DNA from: VXNE01 sp965261535 | GTDB taxonomy: Bacteria > Pseudomonadota > Gammaproteobacteria > Pseudomonadales > Azotimanducaceae | Length of the DNA: 64,000 nucleotides | Assembly: GCA_965261535.1 (NCBI GenBank) | Contig: OZ253469.1 | Coordinates: 1,984,001-2,048,000, forward strand | Direction of reading: 5' to 3' | In this document: one piece after another, positions 8,306-16,397 of the stretch | How positions within the stretch are numbered: position 1 is the stretch's first letter | How the letters are laid out: the number at the start of each line of letters is the position of its first letter | The notes under the pieces: generated by a model | Seen by the model: the letters and a program-made list of their open reading frames with translations, nothing else | What the model was told of the DNA's origin: nothing | Database searches by the model: none | Translations under genes and position numbers: made by a program

Positions 8306-8899
8306 TTGGATATCAAGCAACGCATGCAGGCGGTCATCGCCGCCGAAGCCGAAGCGATCGGAAGCATTCGCGTCACCGACGACTACGTCGCGGCGGTCGA
8401 AAGACTTAATGGTTGCCAGGGAAAGGTGATCACCACGGGGATTGGCAAAGCTGGCCACATTGCGCGCAAGTTCGCCGCAACTCTCTGCTCGACTGCCACG
8501 CCCGCGGTGTTCGTACACCCGGCGGAGGCGGCCCACGGCGATCTGGGACTCGTCGACAAGAACGATATCATGATCGCGTTTTCCACTAGCGGAAAGTCCA
8601 AGGAGGTGCTGGAGATCATGGAATTCTCGCGCCATCTCGGCGTCGCGGAAATTATCGGCGTGACTTCGCACCCCGATTCGGATCTCCGGGGTTTGTCCGA
8701 CATCGTCCTCGACATGGGCGTCGTCTCCGAAGCGTGTCCTCTGAACCTCACGCCGAGTTCGTCCATGGCCGTCATGCTGGCGATCAGCGACGCTATCGCG
8801 CTGGCCCTGATGGAGGCGAAGGGGGTGACGAAGCGGGATTGGGGCATGCGCCACCACGGCGGCTATCTCGGTCGGGCAGCGCGGATGGACAACCTGTAA
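8306..8899 (+). CDS. SIS-domain sugar-phosphate isomerase (KpsF/GutQ-like)
   Basis: A 197-residue SIS (sugar isomerase) domain protein resembling the N-terminal half of D-arabinose-5-phosphate isomerases (KdsD, KpsF, GutQ), which interconvert ribulose-5-P and arabinose-5-P for Kdo synthesis. Conserved segments visible are TTGIGKAGHIARKFA, a phosphate-binding AFSTSGKSKE, and HPAEAAHGDLG. The paired CBS domains found in about 320-residue KdsD are absent. The start appears to be TTG at 8306; an in-frame ATG lies at 8324. It is divergent from the amidotransferase operon and convergent with the CCA enzyme. Reaction assigned by family; CBS-less forms may use other sugar phosphates. Confidence 0.85.
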   Translation: MDIKQRMQAVIAAEAEAIGSIRVTDDYVAAVERLNGCQGKVITTGIGKAGHIARKFAATLCSTATPAVFVHPAEAAHGDLGLVDKNDIMIAFSTSGKSKEVLEIMEFSRHLGVAEIIGVTSHPDSDLRGLSDIVLDMGVVSEACPLNLTPSSSMAVMLAISDAIALALMEAKGVTKRDWGMRHHGGYLGRAARMDNL

Positions 8900-8920
8900 G
8901 CGTTCATCTGAGCCGCATGG

Positions 8921-10228
8921 TCAGGGCTTGGGCCGCGCGGGTCCTCCCATGCGGGTCAGCGCCTCATCCAGGATGCGCTCGGCATCCAGCCAACCCGTTT
9001 CATCCTGTACATGCCGGCATTGTTCGAGCATCGCGCCAAAACGGCGTCCCGGCGCGAATCCTCGAGCGATCAGGTGACGACCTCCAACTGCATCTGTCGG
9101 CGCGCTCCGATCAACGCCGAGTTCCCGCGCCCCCGCGAGGAAATTCTTCACCGCCGCGTCCGGATACGCACTCTCGGCCACTCGAGCCAAAAGCTCCAAC
9201 GTCACGCCCGCCGCAGCAAGCTTTCTCGACAAGCGCCGGTAGTCTCTCGGTGCCGCGCTCCTTTCGACGAGCAAAGCCGGTTCCGGGCAGTATTCGACGA
9301 GCGCCGAGACTCGTCTGACGACATCCTTCGGCGCGCGCATCCGCGCGAGTAGAGAATCGATGCCAGCCGGTTCGGCTCGAGCGGCTCCGTCCATAGGCCA
9401 GCGCAGCGCATGGCACAGCGCGCCGAGCATCAACACCAGGTCATCGTCGTCGCCTCGACGCAGGTTCGTCGCCCGATCCACCGCCGTCAGCGTGCTCGAC
9501 CACGCAGCAATGTCGGTCCGACGCGTCAGCGCGTCCAGTTCCGGAAAAAACCGCAACAGTGCCGAATCCCGCAAGAACTCCAGCCCCTGAGATGGGCGCT
9601 CGCCCCGCAGCAACAGCTTGCGGAACTCCTCGAACACGCGCTCCGGGGAAATCTCGCGCAAATCCAACTTCCGACAGAGCCCCACCAATGTCGCGTCCGC
9701 GCGCATCTCAAATCGCGCGCTGAACTGCGCCACGCGCAGGCCGCGCAGCGGATCCTCCGGAAAGGTATCGGGATCGACCGCGCGAAGCGCCTTGCGTTCG
9801 AGGTCGCGCCGGCCACCGTATGGATCCGAGATTTCCCCGCTGAGAATATCCAGGCCCATGCTGTTGACGGTCAGGTCGCGGCGCCGCGCAGCAGTCTTGA
9901 AGTCGAGCCACGGATCGCATTCGATTTCGAAGCCGCGATGTCCCGGCGCAACCTTGCTGTCGCGTCGCGGCACGGAAAAGTCCGCATTGAGGTCCTTGAG
10001 ACGCAGTACGCCGAAAGCCCGTCCCACCGACAGCACGCTGCCGTAACGTTCCAGCAAGTCCCGCAACGCATCCAAATCAATGCCGTAGACCTCTATATCG
10101 AGGTCCTTCGATGGCTCGCGGCGCAAAAGGTCCCGCACGTAGCCGCCGACAACGAAAGCGCGGCCGCCAGCCATCGCAATCTCCCGGGCGATGTCTCTGA
10201 CGCGGGCGTCAATCATGGGATGCATCAT
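8921..10228 (-). CDS. cca: CCA tRNA nucleotidyltransferase / poly(A) polymerase family
   Basis: Adds or repairs the 3' CCA end of tRNA. The head domain shows GGYVRD (28-33), the metal-binding pair KDLDIEVY (D42, D44) and FSVPRRDSK, followed by the neck RRRDLTVNSMG and a C-terminal body, 435 residues in all. This is the class II nucleotidyltransferase layout. The region where HD-type CCA enzymes carry a His-Asp pair reads ALCHALRW, so the phosphohydrolase activity of E. coli Cca is not supported. It is immediately next to the tRNA-Met gene on the same strand. A poly(A) polymerase role cannot be fully excluded. Confidence 0.88.
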   Translation of the reverse strand: MMHPMIDARVRDIAREIAMAGGRAFVVGGYVRDLLRREPSKDLDIEVYGIDLDALRDLLERYGSVLSVGRAFGVLRLKDLNADFSVPRRDSKVAPGHRGFEIECDPWLDFKTAARRRDLTVNSMGLDILSGEISDPYGGRRDLERKALRAVDPDTFPEDPLRGLRVAQFSARFEMRADATLVGLCRKLDLREISPERVFEEFRKLLLRGERPSQGLEFLRDSALLRFFPELDALTRRTDIAAWSSTLTAVDRATNLRRGDDDDLVLMLGALCHALRWPMDGAARAEPAGIDSLLARMRAPKDVVRRVSALVEYCPEPALLVERSAAPRDYRRLSRKLAAAGVTLELLARVAESAYPDAAVKNFLAGARELGVDRSAPTDAVGGRHLIARGFAPGRRFGAMLEQCRHVQDETGWLDAERILDEALTRMGGPARPKP

Positions 10229-10282
10229 ACGAGAGTCGCTACGAAAAGGCGGTGGGCCACGATGCCCACCGCCCAGAGAATC

Positions 10283-10359
10283 TGGTAGCTACGGGCGGAC
10301 TTGAACCGCCGACCCCGCGATTATGAGTCGCGTGCTCTGACCAACTGAGCTACGTAGCC
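10283..10359 (-). tRNA. tRNA-Met(CAT), elongator
   Basis: 77-nt cloverleaf on the minus strand with encoded CCA, anticodon CAT in loop CTCATAA, and acceptor GGCTACG pairing with CGTAGCT (one terminal G-U). The sequence resembles elongator tRNA-Met rather than initiator, since it has a standard G1-U72 end instead of the C-A mismatch of the initiator. A lysidine-modified tRNA-Ile(CAT) is less likely from the stem sequence. Confidence 0.93.
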
Positions 10360-10493
10360 ACACGCCAAATTCGGCAGGGGGCGCGGATTGTCGGAACACG
10401 ACCGGTGATTGTCAAGCGACAGCGCGCACCCCCAAGGAATAAGTCCTTTATTATTAGCCGGTTACAATATATCTGAACAAAGTGACCGACAGC

Positions 10494-10522
10494 TTGATAA
10501 TCCGTGTAGATTTCCCTATATA
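10494..10522 (+). promoter_or_regulatory. Putative sigma70 promoter of yccA-like gene
   Basis: TTGATA (10494-10499), 17-nt spacer, then TATATA (10517-10522), about 30 nt before the ATG at 10552 and followed by the ribosome binding site GGAAGGAAC. The surrounding 80 bp are distinctly AT-rich compared with the window. Confidence 0.55.
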
Positions 10523-10551
10523 GATCATAACCAACGCACCGGAAGGAACAC

Positions 10552-11223
10552 ATGGCAGAGTTCAGAACCCTTGCAAGCACCGCGCGCCCTACCATTGAGG
10601 TCAACCAGGTACTGCGCAACACCTACCTGCTGCTGGCGTTCACGGTCGCGTTCGCGTGCGTGACCGGCACCGTTGCGGCAGCGATGAACGTGCATATCCT
10701 CGGCGGACTGCCCGGTCTGATCCTGTACCTGGGCGGCTTTTTCGGCCTGTCGTACCTGGTCAACAGGACGGCCAACAGCGTCTGGGGCCTGTTCTGGACC
10801 TTCATGTTCACCGGCTTCATCGGTTTCGTCGCCGGTCCCATCGTCGGCTATTACCTCGCGGTCCACCCGGGGGTCGTTGCGCAGGCGTTCGGCGTCACTG
10901 CGGCCACGTTCCTTGGCCTTTCGATCTACACGATCACGACAAAGAAAGACTTCTCGTTCCTGCGGTCCTTCATCATGATCGGGTTCTTCGTCGTAATTGG
11001 CATGTTCATTTCCTCGTTGCTCTTCGACCTTTCGGCATTCGCCGCGGCGATCTCCGCCGCCATGGTATTGATCGCCTGCGCGCTCATGCTGTATCAGACG
11101 AGCGAGATCGTGCGCGGAGGCGAAACGAACTACATCATCGCCACGAACAACCTGTTCGTTTCGGTCTACCTGTTGTTCATGAACCTGCTGAGCCTGTTCG
11201 GCATCATGGGCGGAGACGACTGA
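10552..11223 (+). CDS. Bax inhibitor-1/YccA family membrane protein
   Basis: A 223-residue polytopic inner-membrane protein with about seven hydrophobic segments, matching the BI-1/YccA (UPF0005) family by the N-terminal VLRNTYLLLAFTVAFA segment and the alternating loop pattern. E. coli YccA modulates the FtsH protease and other members are pH-sensitive Ca2+ channels; either role here is inference. The start is well supported by GGAAGG at about 8 nt. It is monocistronic, with its own AT-rich promoter, and convergent with the VWA gene (6-bp gap). Confidence 0.88.
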   Translation: MAEFRTLASTARPTIEVNQVLRNTYLLLAFTVAFACVTGTVAAAMNVHILGGLPGLILYLGGFFGLSYLVNRTANSVWGLFWTFMFTGFIGFVAGPIVGYYLAVHPGVVAQAFGVTAATFLGLSIYTITTKKDFSFLRSFIMIGFFVVIGMFISSLLFDLSAFAAAISAAMVLIACALMLYQTSEIVRGGETNYIIATNNLFVSVYLLFMNLLSLFGIMGGDD

Positions 11224-11229
11224 AAGTCC

Positions 11230-13119
11230 TCAGATCTGCGTCAACCGCCGGTAGGCTTTCTGCAGGGCCGCCGGCAAACCCTCGGTTTCCGCGATCACCA
11301 TGTAGCGCGCTTCGGGGCACATCCGGCGCAGGTAGTCGTGGCCTGACCGGTCCACGGTAACGCAGAAAGTGTGAACACCCGCGCGTTCGGCTTCTTCGAG
11401 CGCCTTCGCCGTATCCCGCAAACCGTATTCATGGTTGCCACGCTCGGGTCCGTAGTCGCAATCCTGCGGAAACCCGTCGCTGACGATCATCAGCACCTTG
11501 AGCGCCGCGCCAGCGGCGGCGAGTTTTGCCGCCGCGTGGCGAATCGCCGGACCCATGCGCGTACTGCGCTTCGGCTTCATGGCCGCAATGGCGTCGAGCG
11601 CGCGGCGGCGAAACGGTTCGTCGAACTCCTTCGCGACATAGAATTCGACGCAGTCTTTCCCGTACCCCGAGAAACCGTAGACGCCGTATTCGTCCCCGAT
11701 GCCCTCCAGCGCCGTGGCCATCAAGGCGACGGCTTCCTTCTGAATGTCGATGATGCGCCGACGCTCGGCTGCTGCCGGCGGCTGGGCCGTAATGGTGTAG
11801 TCGTCATCGAACCACGGGTCGCGAAGATCCTGTGGCGTGCCGCCACTGGTGGGAAGTGCCGGCGCTTGCGTGACAGCCGGGTTCCCAGCCGGGTTCCCAA
11901 CCGGGTCGTCGGTGGACGCGGACAGGTCGACCAGAAACGCGGCGCTCACGTCGCGGCGCGCGCGCTCCCGCCGGGTGTACACCCGATCATCGGGTGACAC
12001 GCCGGCGCGCATGTCCGAGCGGGCGTCGACCAATGCACCCAGATCCAGCTCGTCGCCATCCGCTACCTTGCGCACGCGCCGATAACCCGTCGGACGTATC
12101 TGCTCGAAACGTCGCCGCACCGATCGAGTGTATGGGCGAACGGAACGCATGAGGCGCCGGGCATCGCCGTCTGCGGCGTCTGTGCGGTCGATATCGATTT
12201 CGAACAGTCGGCACCAGCCCTTTCTGTAGCGTCGTTCCAGGTAGTCCCACTCGTCGTACAGGAAACTGCGAGCATCAAGCGGCGTCTCGCCGAGTCGATG
12301 CCGCAGAGCGGAGCGCTCCGAGTCCACCCGGCGCTGCAAATCGTCCCGCGCCCGCACCAGGTCCCGCCCCACATCACGGGTGTCGCCGTCGCCCTTCCCT
12401 TCCCCCACCTTGACTTCATCGCCGCCGGCTAGTTCGGCAATTTCCATCGCCGCCACCTGTGCCTCGGCATCGTCGAGTTCCCTTTCCCAGTCCTCGAGGC
12501 GCGCCTCTCGCTGCGCCCACTCCATCTGCCCGGGAAACGCACCGCCTCCCGCTTCCTCCGCATCCACGGCAAGCATGTCGTAGCACTCGACCACCGCCTC
12601 GGCCGTGTCGTACACCGTGGCGTCCGCCGCGCACACGCGGTCGATCACCGGCCGCAGGAAATCAATGGGCGCATCGCGATACGGCGCAAGCGCCACGTGG
12701 TACTTGCGCGCGCCGGGGTACCTGCGCAACACCTGCGCCTCTACACGCGCCAACTCGATCACATGGAACAGTGATCGGGCCACAGGCGGCGCATCGAAGT
12801 GATTGAAGAATATCGTCAGGTCCGACTCGCGGTGGACGGAAGGCAAAGGGCGCGCAGCAAGCTCCGGGATGATGGCGCGGGCGCGGTGGATGTCGAACGC
12901 GAACGTGCCGAATTCCCGAAACCCGAGCTGCACCAACACGCGCAACCGGTACATCGCCTCGTTCAGCGCTTCGTCCTCGAAGAGGTCGATGGAAGCGGGC
13001 AGGTAGACGCCGCCGCGGTCGGCCGCATCCTCGTCGCCGATCTTCAGATGGCAATAGCGTCCTGCAATCCCCTGCGCGAACAACGCGAGAGGACGTTCGA
13101 CATCAGCGAGGTCGACCAT
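11230..13119 (-). CDS. VWA-domain protein, CbbO/NorD type
   Basis: A 629-residue protein of the CbbO/NorD group, cytoplasmic partners of MoxR-type AAA+ ATPases that remodel metalloenzymes (Rubisco activation by CbbQO, nitric oxide reductase maturation by NorQD). The C-terminal von Willebrand A domain starts near residue 390 and has an intact MIDAS motif DLSAS (D398, S400, S402), a TRMGPAIRHA Thr site and VLMIVSDG. The N-terminal 350 residues are the helical CbbO-like part with a charged DDAEAQVAAMEIAEL segment. Immediately after the MIDAS is a GNPAGNPA tandem repeat (see 11877-11908). Third gene of the operon after the VOC enzyme and the AAA+ ATPase; 17 nt separate it from the ATPase stop. 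No Rubisco or norCB lies in the window. Confidence 0.88.
   Translation of the reverse strand: MVDLADVERPLALFAQGIAGRYCHLKIGDEDAADRGGVYLPASIDLFEDEALNEAMYRLRVLVQLGFREFGTFAFDIHRARAIIPELAARPLPSVHRESDLTIFFNHFDAPPVARSLFHVIELARVEAQVLRRYPGARKYHVALAPYRDAPIDFLRPVIDRVCAADATVYDTAEAVVECYDMLAVDAEEAGGGAFPGQMEWAQREARLEDWERELDDAEAQVAAMEIAELAGGDEVKVGEGKGDGDTRDVGRDLVRARDDLQRRVDSERSALRHRLGETPLDARSFLYDEWDYLERRYRKGWCRLFEIDIDRTDAADGDARRLMRSVRPYTRSVRRRFEQIRPTGYRRVRKVADGDELDLGALVDARSDMRAGVSPDDRVYTRRERARRDVSAAFLVDLSASTDDPVGNPAGNPAVTQAPALPTSGGTPQDLRDPWFDDDYTITAQPPAAAERRRIIDIQKEAVALMATALEGIGDEYGVYGFSGYGKDCVEFYVAKEFDEPFRRRALDAIAAMKPKRSTRMGPAIRHAAAKLAAAGAALKVLMIVSDGFPQDCDYGPERGNHEYGLRDTAKALEEAERAGVHTFCVTVDRSGHDYLRRMCPEARYMVIAETEGLPAALQKAYRRLTQI
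11877..11908. repeat. 12-nt tandem repeat within VWA gene
   Basis: Two and a half copies of the unit CCGGGTTCCCAG/A inside the VWA coding region, read on the minus strand as Gly-Asn-Pro-Ala repeats just after the MIDAS. A related array (AGCGGGTTCCC / AGCGGGTCCCA) occurs in the non-coding gap at 22261-22290. Confidence 0.75.
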
Positions 13120-13136
13120 GGTTCGGTGGACTGGCG

Positions 13137-13946
13137 CTACGGCAGGATCACGTCGACGATATCGGCGACTGCCTTCTGCACGTTGGCATCGTCGGATATC
13201 GTCTGCACTATCGCGATTTCCGAGGCGCGGCGCGGGTCTATACCCCGCCGGATGAGCTCCCCCGCGTAGATCAGGAGCCGCGTGCTCACGCCTTCCTCAA
13301 AGCCGTGTTCGCGCAAGTTGCGCACCTTGACGCCGATGGTCGCCAGCCGATCGGCGACGTCGGCATCGACAGCCGACTCATGCGCGATGATTTCCGCTTC
13401 CGTGTCGCTGTCCGGATAGTCGAAGGTGAGGCTGACAAACCGCTGTCGCGTGCTGGTCTTCAGGTCCTTGAGGACGCTCTGATAGCCAGGGTTGTAGGAG
13501 ATCACAAGTAGGAAGTCCGCGTCCGCGACGAGTAGCTCGCCGGTCTTGTCGATCGGCAGTATTCGACGATGATCGGTGAGCGAATGCACCAGCACCGTCG
13601 TGTCCTTGCGCGCTTCCACGATCTCGTCCAGATAGCAGATGGCGCCGGTGCGCACGGCCTGGGTCAACGGACCGTCCTGCCAAACGGTCTCGTCGCCGCG
13701 CAGCAAGTACCGCCCGACGAGATCGGTGGCCGTCAGGTCCTCATGGCAGGAGACCGTGACCAGGGGCATGTCGAGTTCGCCCCTCGATCCGTCGGAGGTT
13801 TCATAAAGCCGCCACGTCATATGCTCGACGAAGCGTGTCTTGCCGCACCCCGTCGGCCCTTTCAGGAGTACTGGCAAACGGCTGCGGTAGGCCGCTTCGA
13901 ATACCTCCACTTCATCGGCGAGCGGCAGGTAGTACGGCTCGCTCAC
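13137..13946 (-). CDS. MoxR-type AAA+ ATPase, CbbQ/NorQ family
   Basis: A 269-residue AAA+ chaperone of the CbbQ/NirQ/NorQ/GpvN type, forming hexamers that work with a VWA partner. Walker A is GPTGCGKT (30-37), Walker B ICYLDEI with D107-E108, and the sensor region ADFLLVISYNPGYQ matches this family. Length is normal. The ATG overlaps the stop of the VOC gene by 4 bp, strong evidence for translational coupling, and the VWA gene follows after 17 nt. The target is usually encoded next door; here the only candidate is the VOC protein. Confidence 0.92.
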   Translation of the reverse strand: MSEPYYLPLADEVEVFEAAYRSRLPVLLKGPTGCGKTRFVEHMTWRLYETSDGSRGELDMPLVTVSCHEDLTATDLVGRYLLRGDETVWQDGPLTQAVRTGAICYLDEIVEARKDTTVLVHSLTDHRRILPIDKTGELLVADADFLLVISYNPGYQSVLKDLKTSTRQRFVSLTFDYPDSDTEAEIIAHESAVDADVADRLATIGVKVRNLREHGFEEGVSTRLLIYAGELIRRGIDPRRASEIAIVQTISDDANVQKAVADIVDVILP

Positions 13947-14770
13947 CCGGGATAGAACGCGTCGCGCCCGTCAATATAGTTGGAAAATGACTGTGCCGGA
14001 TTGCGATTGACCAGGTTGCGTCCGTACATGGGGTGCCGCAAGCTGCGAACCTCGTGTTCGAGTTCGGCGAGGGTATCGCCCGTGTCCGGGTCCACGATGG
14101 ACTGGAAGCGATACTGGTGTTGGTCGGTCTCTTCCGTCACCAGCCCACGCTCGACCAGGAAATCGTACGGACTGGAGAAGTCCGAAACATAGATGGCGAT
14201 GTGGTGGCCGTCGTAGTCCGCGATCTCGTCCGCCGTTTCCTTGTAGATGAGGCGCTGATCGAATCCCGTGGACACCTCGACGCGGCGGCCCTCGTCGTCG
14301 TTGAATACTTGCGCGGGCGCGCCGAAAACGTGCTCGTAGAACCTGGCGATCCCCTCGGCGACACCGGGTGGAACCGGCATCTGCGCATAGGGGATGCCAA
14401 GATAGCGACCAGGAAAAGCTTGCGGCGGGTAGGCGCGAATGGCGTTGCCCCAGGGACACGTTACGGCGATGTGATCGCCTTTCTCTTTCCAGCCGAACTC
14501 CGTGCCGGCGAGCAGTCTCGCCAGCGAGTCCAGGCGACGCTTCAGGTCATCAAGGTCCGGCACGACGACGCCGATGTGGCCGCGCCACTTCTGCGCCGTG
14601 CTCTTCGGCAGGTGAAACTGCTGCGCGCCGGCGTTGATCCACATGTTGCGGGTGCCGAAATCGACGTAGGGATCACGCGTAAAGCCGAGGCCGGTGACGT
14701 AGAACAAGGCCGCGACCTGCTGATCCGGCACCGTGAGGTTGATGTGCTCCATGTTGAGCACATTGCTCAT
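13943..14770 (-). CDS. Two-domain VOC (glyoxalase/dioxygenase-fold) protein
   Basis: A 275-residue vicinal-oxygen-chelate protein with two fused beta-alpha-beta-beta-beta modules, as in extradiol dioxygenases and related metalloenzymes. Candidate metal ligands are H9 (MEHINLTV), H65 (GHIGVVVPD), H190 (HHIAIYVSD) and a late Glu in LAELEHE (238-240). The start at 14770 is chosen because GGAGAAC precedes that ATG; an in-frame ATG at 14809 has no such site. It is the leader of an operon with a CbbQ-type ATPase (4-bp overlap) and CbbO-type VWA protein. The substrate is unknown. Coupling to a MoxR/VWA pair suggests that the enzyme needs metal insertion or reactivation, which is inference. Confidence 0.85.
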   Translation of the reverse strand: MSNVLNMEHINLTVPDQQVAALFYVTGLGFTRDPYVDFGTRNMWINAGAQQFHLPKSTAQKWRGHIGVVVPDLDDLKRRLDSLARLLAGTEFGWKEKGDHIAVTCPWGNAIRAYPPQAFPGRYLGIPYAQMPVPPGVAEGIARFYEHVFGAPAQVFNDDEGRRVEVSTGFDQRLIYKETADEIADYDGHHIAIYVSDFSSPYDFLVERGLVTEETDQHQYRFQSIVDPDTGDTLAELEHEVRSLRHPMYGRNLVNRNPAQSFSNYIDGRDAFYPG

Positions 14771-15030
14771 GTTCTCCTCGCTTCGATTGAACTCTTTCGC
14801 TTCACTCATAGGATGTCGTCCTCGCGTTCTTCACGGGCCCACGCGCATCGAGTGCCCTTCCTCAGCCGGCTCACAGGAGTATAGCCCACAGCCCGTCTGC
14901 CTGATTGTGACCCGGCAACGCCTCAATTCCGAGCGTCCCCGTTTTCGTCCGCCCATCCGACGACGCCATCCACCGTCCCGCTGCGGGTGACCGTTGGCGA
15001 CCAGTCGGCAGAAGATTTGAAGACCGGCTG

Positions 15031-16200
15031 TCAGTACCGCCCAATCACATTGAAATCCAGTTCGACCGACAAGTCTTGTCGATGACCGCTAGTCCTGATG
15101 AAGCCCATTTCGGCCAGTCGGACTAACTCTCGGGAGAATGTGCGCGTGGTCACCGTTCTATAGATCGCTCGAACGTACGGCTCGTGCACCAAGTCCGAGA
15201 AAGGAATCCGTCTGGACGGCTCCTCGGCGAACGGATCCGTGGGTTCCGTCACGCCAACGAGATATTCCAGCAGCTGGTACTCGCGTTGATTGATAACGCG
15301 ACGACGGGGCCCGATCCGCTCGCCGAGCGCCACCACCAACGTGTTTCGATAGATGACGCGGTTGAGTTTAGTCTTGATGAAATTGTTGATTCCCTTCAAC
15401 TCGCCCGCGAACCCTTCGAGGCCAAACATCACAAACTCCCCGAGTTCGAAGGGTCGCCTTCGCCTGCTCTCCTGCAGGAGGAGCTTGTATCGGTCCCCAT
15501 TTCGATAGAAATAGTTCGACAGGCCATAGAACCCGAAGACGTTGTAGCCGCCTTGGAAGAGTATCGCCGCCTCGACAAGTCTTGAGACCCGACCGTTCCC
15601 GTCCCCGAAGGGATGAATCGTGACCAGGAAGAAGTGCGCCAGCAGCGCGCGCAAGACGGGATGCATCGCCTTAGGTCGACCGGTGTTGATGAACTTGACG
15701 AATTCAACCATGAGCTCATTGAGTTTCTCCGGTGGAGCCCCGCGATGGACGCCCCCTAGAGCTTCGCTACCCACGACGACCGAGTGCCTTCTTAACTCTC
15801 CCGGGGTATTGTTTACCTCGTCCGAGCCACGCGTGTTGACCTGGTGCATGTGCATGATGTCGTCGTACGTTATTGGCCTCTTCGATGGGTCGAATCGTTG
15901 CTTGGTCCAGTCTTGGGCATCACCGGCGTTCTGCACTTGCAACTGTTCCCTGGATTGTTGTTGCGGTTGCCCCCCCTGCTCGAGCTGTTGACTCACTTGC
16001 GCCTCCGACAGGGGGTTCCCCTCAAGCGCTGTTGTGCCGTGGACCGCCCTCACGCGGTTCAGTTGATCCAAGCTGTCCCTCCAGTCTGGGGGCAATACCA
16101 AGTTTAGTGCAGCCTCCTTGTACGCTTCGATTTGGACCAAACGAGCTCCCATGGACGCCTCATCCAGATGGAAGTCGAAACGGAATCGGTCCCAGTCCAC
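15031..16200 (-). CDS. Fic family protein adenylyltransferase
   Basis: A 389-residue Fic-domain protein predicted to transfer AMP from ATP to a hydroxyl side chain of a target protein. The active-site motif HPFGDGNGR occupies 196-204 with the catalytic His196 intact. An N-terminal inhibitory helix motif of the form [S/T]xxxE[G/N] is present at T56-E60-G61, which makes it a class II self-inhibited Fic enzyme. A Gln-rich linker (about 71-90) and a C-terminal winged-helix-like region (about 300-389) complete it. The start is GTG with AAGGAGTG upstream. It is a stand-alone gene between unrelated operons, has an AT-rich upstream region and no antitoxin gene, consistent with intramolecular control and possible horizontal acquisition. 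The target is unknown. Confidence 0.92.
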   Translation of the reverse strand: MDWDRFRFDFHLDEASMGARLVQIEAYKEAALNLVLPPDWRDSLDQLNRVRAVHGTTALEGNPLSEAQVSQQLEQGGQPQQQSREQLQVQNAGDAQDWTKQRFDPSKRPITYDDIMHMHQVNTRGSDEVNNTPGELRRHSVVVGSEALGGVHRGAPPEKLNELMVEFVKFINTGRPKAMHPVLRALLAHFFLVTIHPFGDGNGRVSRLVEAAILFQGGYNVFGFYGLSNYFYRNGDRYKLLLQESRRRRPFELGEFVMFGLEGFAGELKGINNFIKTKLNRVIYRNTLVVALGERIGPRRRVINQREYQLLEYLVGVTEPTDPFAEEPSRRIPFSDLVHEPYVRAIYRTVTTRTFSRELVRLAEMGFIRTSGHRQDLSVELDFNVIGRY

Positions 16201-16320
16201 AATTCACTCCTTATTGGACGCGTTATTTGACACGAGAATTGACACAATAATACGTTGAATTCAAACTAAATTTTCAAAATATACGAGTTTATTCGCCCCA
16301 CTATTTGACACCCAATTCTG
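16201..16320 (-). promoter_or_regulatory. AT-rich control region of fic with TTGACAC repeats
   Basis: The gap before the fic GTG is far richer in A+T than its surroundings. On the plus strand the heptamer TTGACAC occurs at 16227-16233, 16239-16245 and 16305-16311, so two copies are 12 bp apart and the third 66 bp further on. Such spacing could be operator half-sites for fic, or -35-like elements facing the aldo/keto reductase gene. No experimental support; pattern only. Confidence 0.35.
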
Positions 16321-16397
16321 CACTGGTGGGACAGACGTAGAGCCTTACGCTTGCTGGGTGTAGGCTCATAGATACTCATTTTCCAAGGAGCATTCGC

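Noticed and set aside
11230..13946. Denitrification norQ-norD genes
   Set aside because: No norC, norB or other nitrogen oxide gene is in the window and the operon leader is a VOC protein, so the specific Nor names are not justified.
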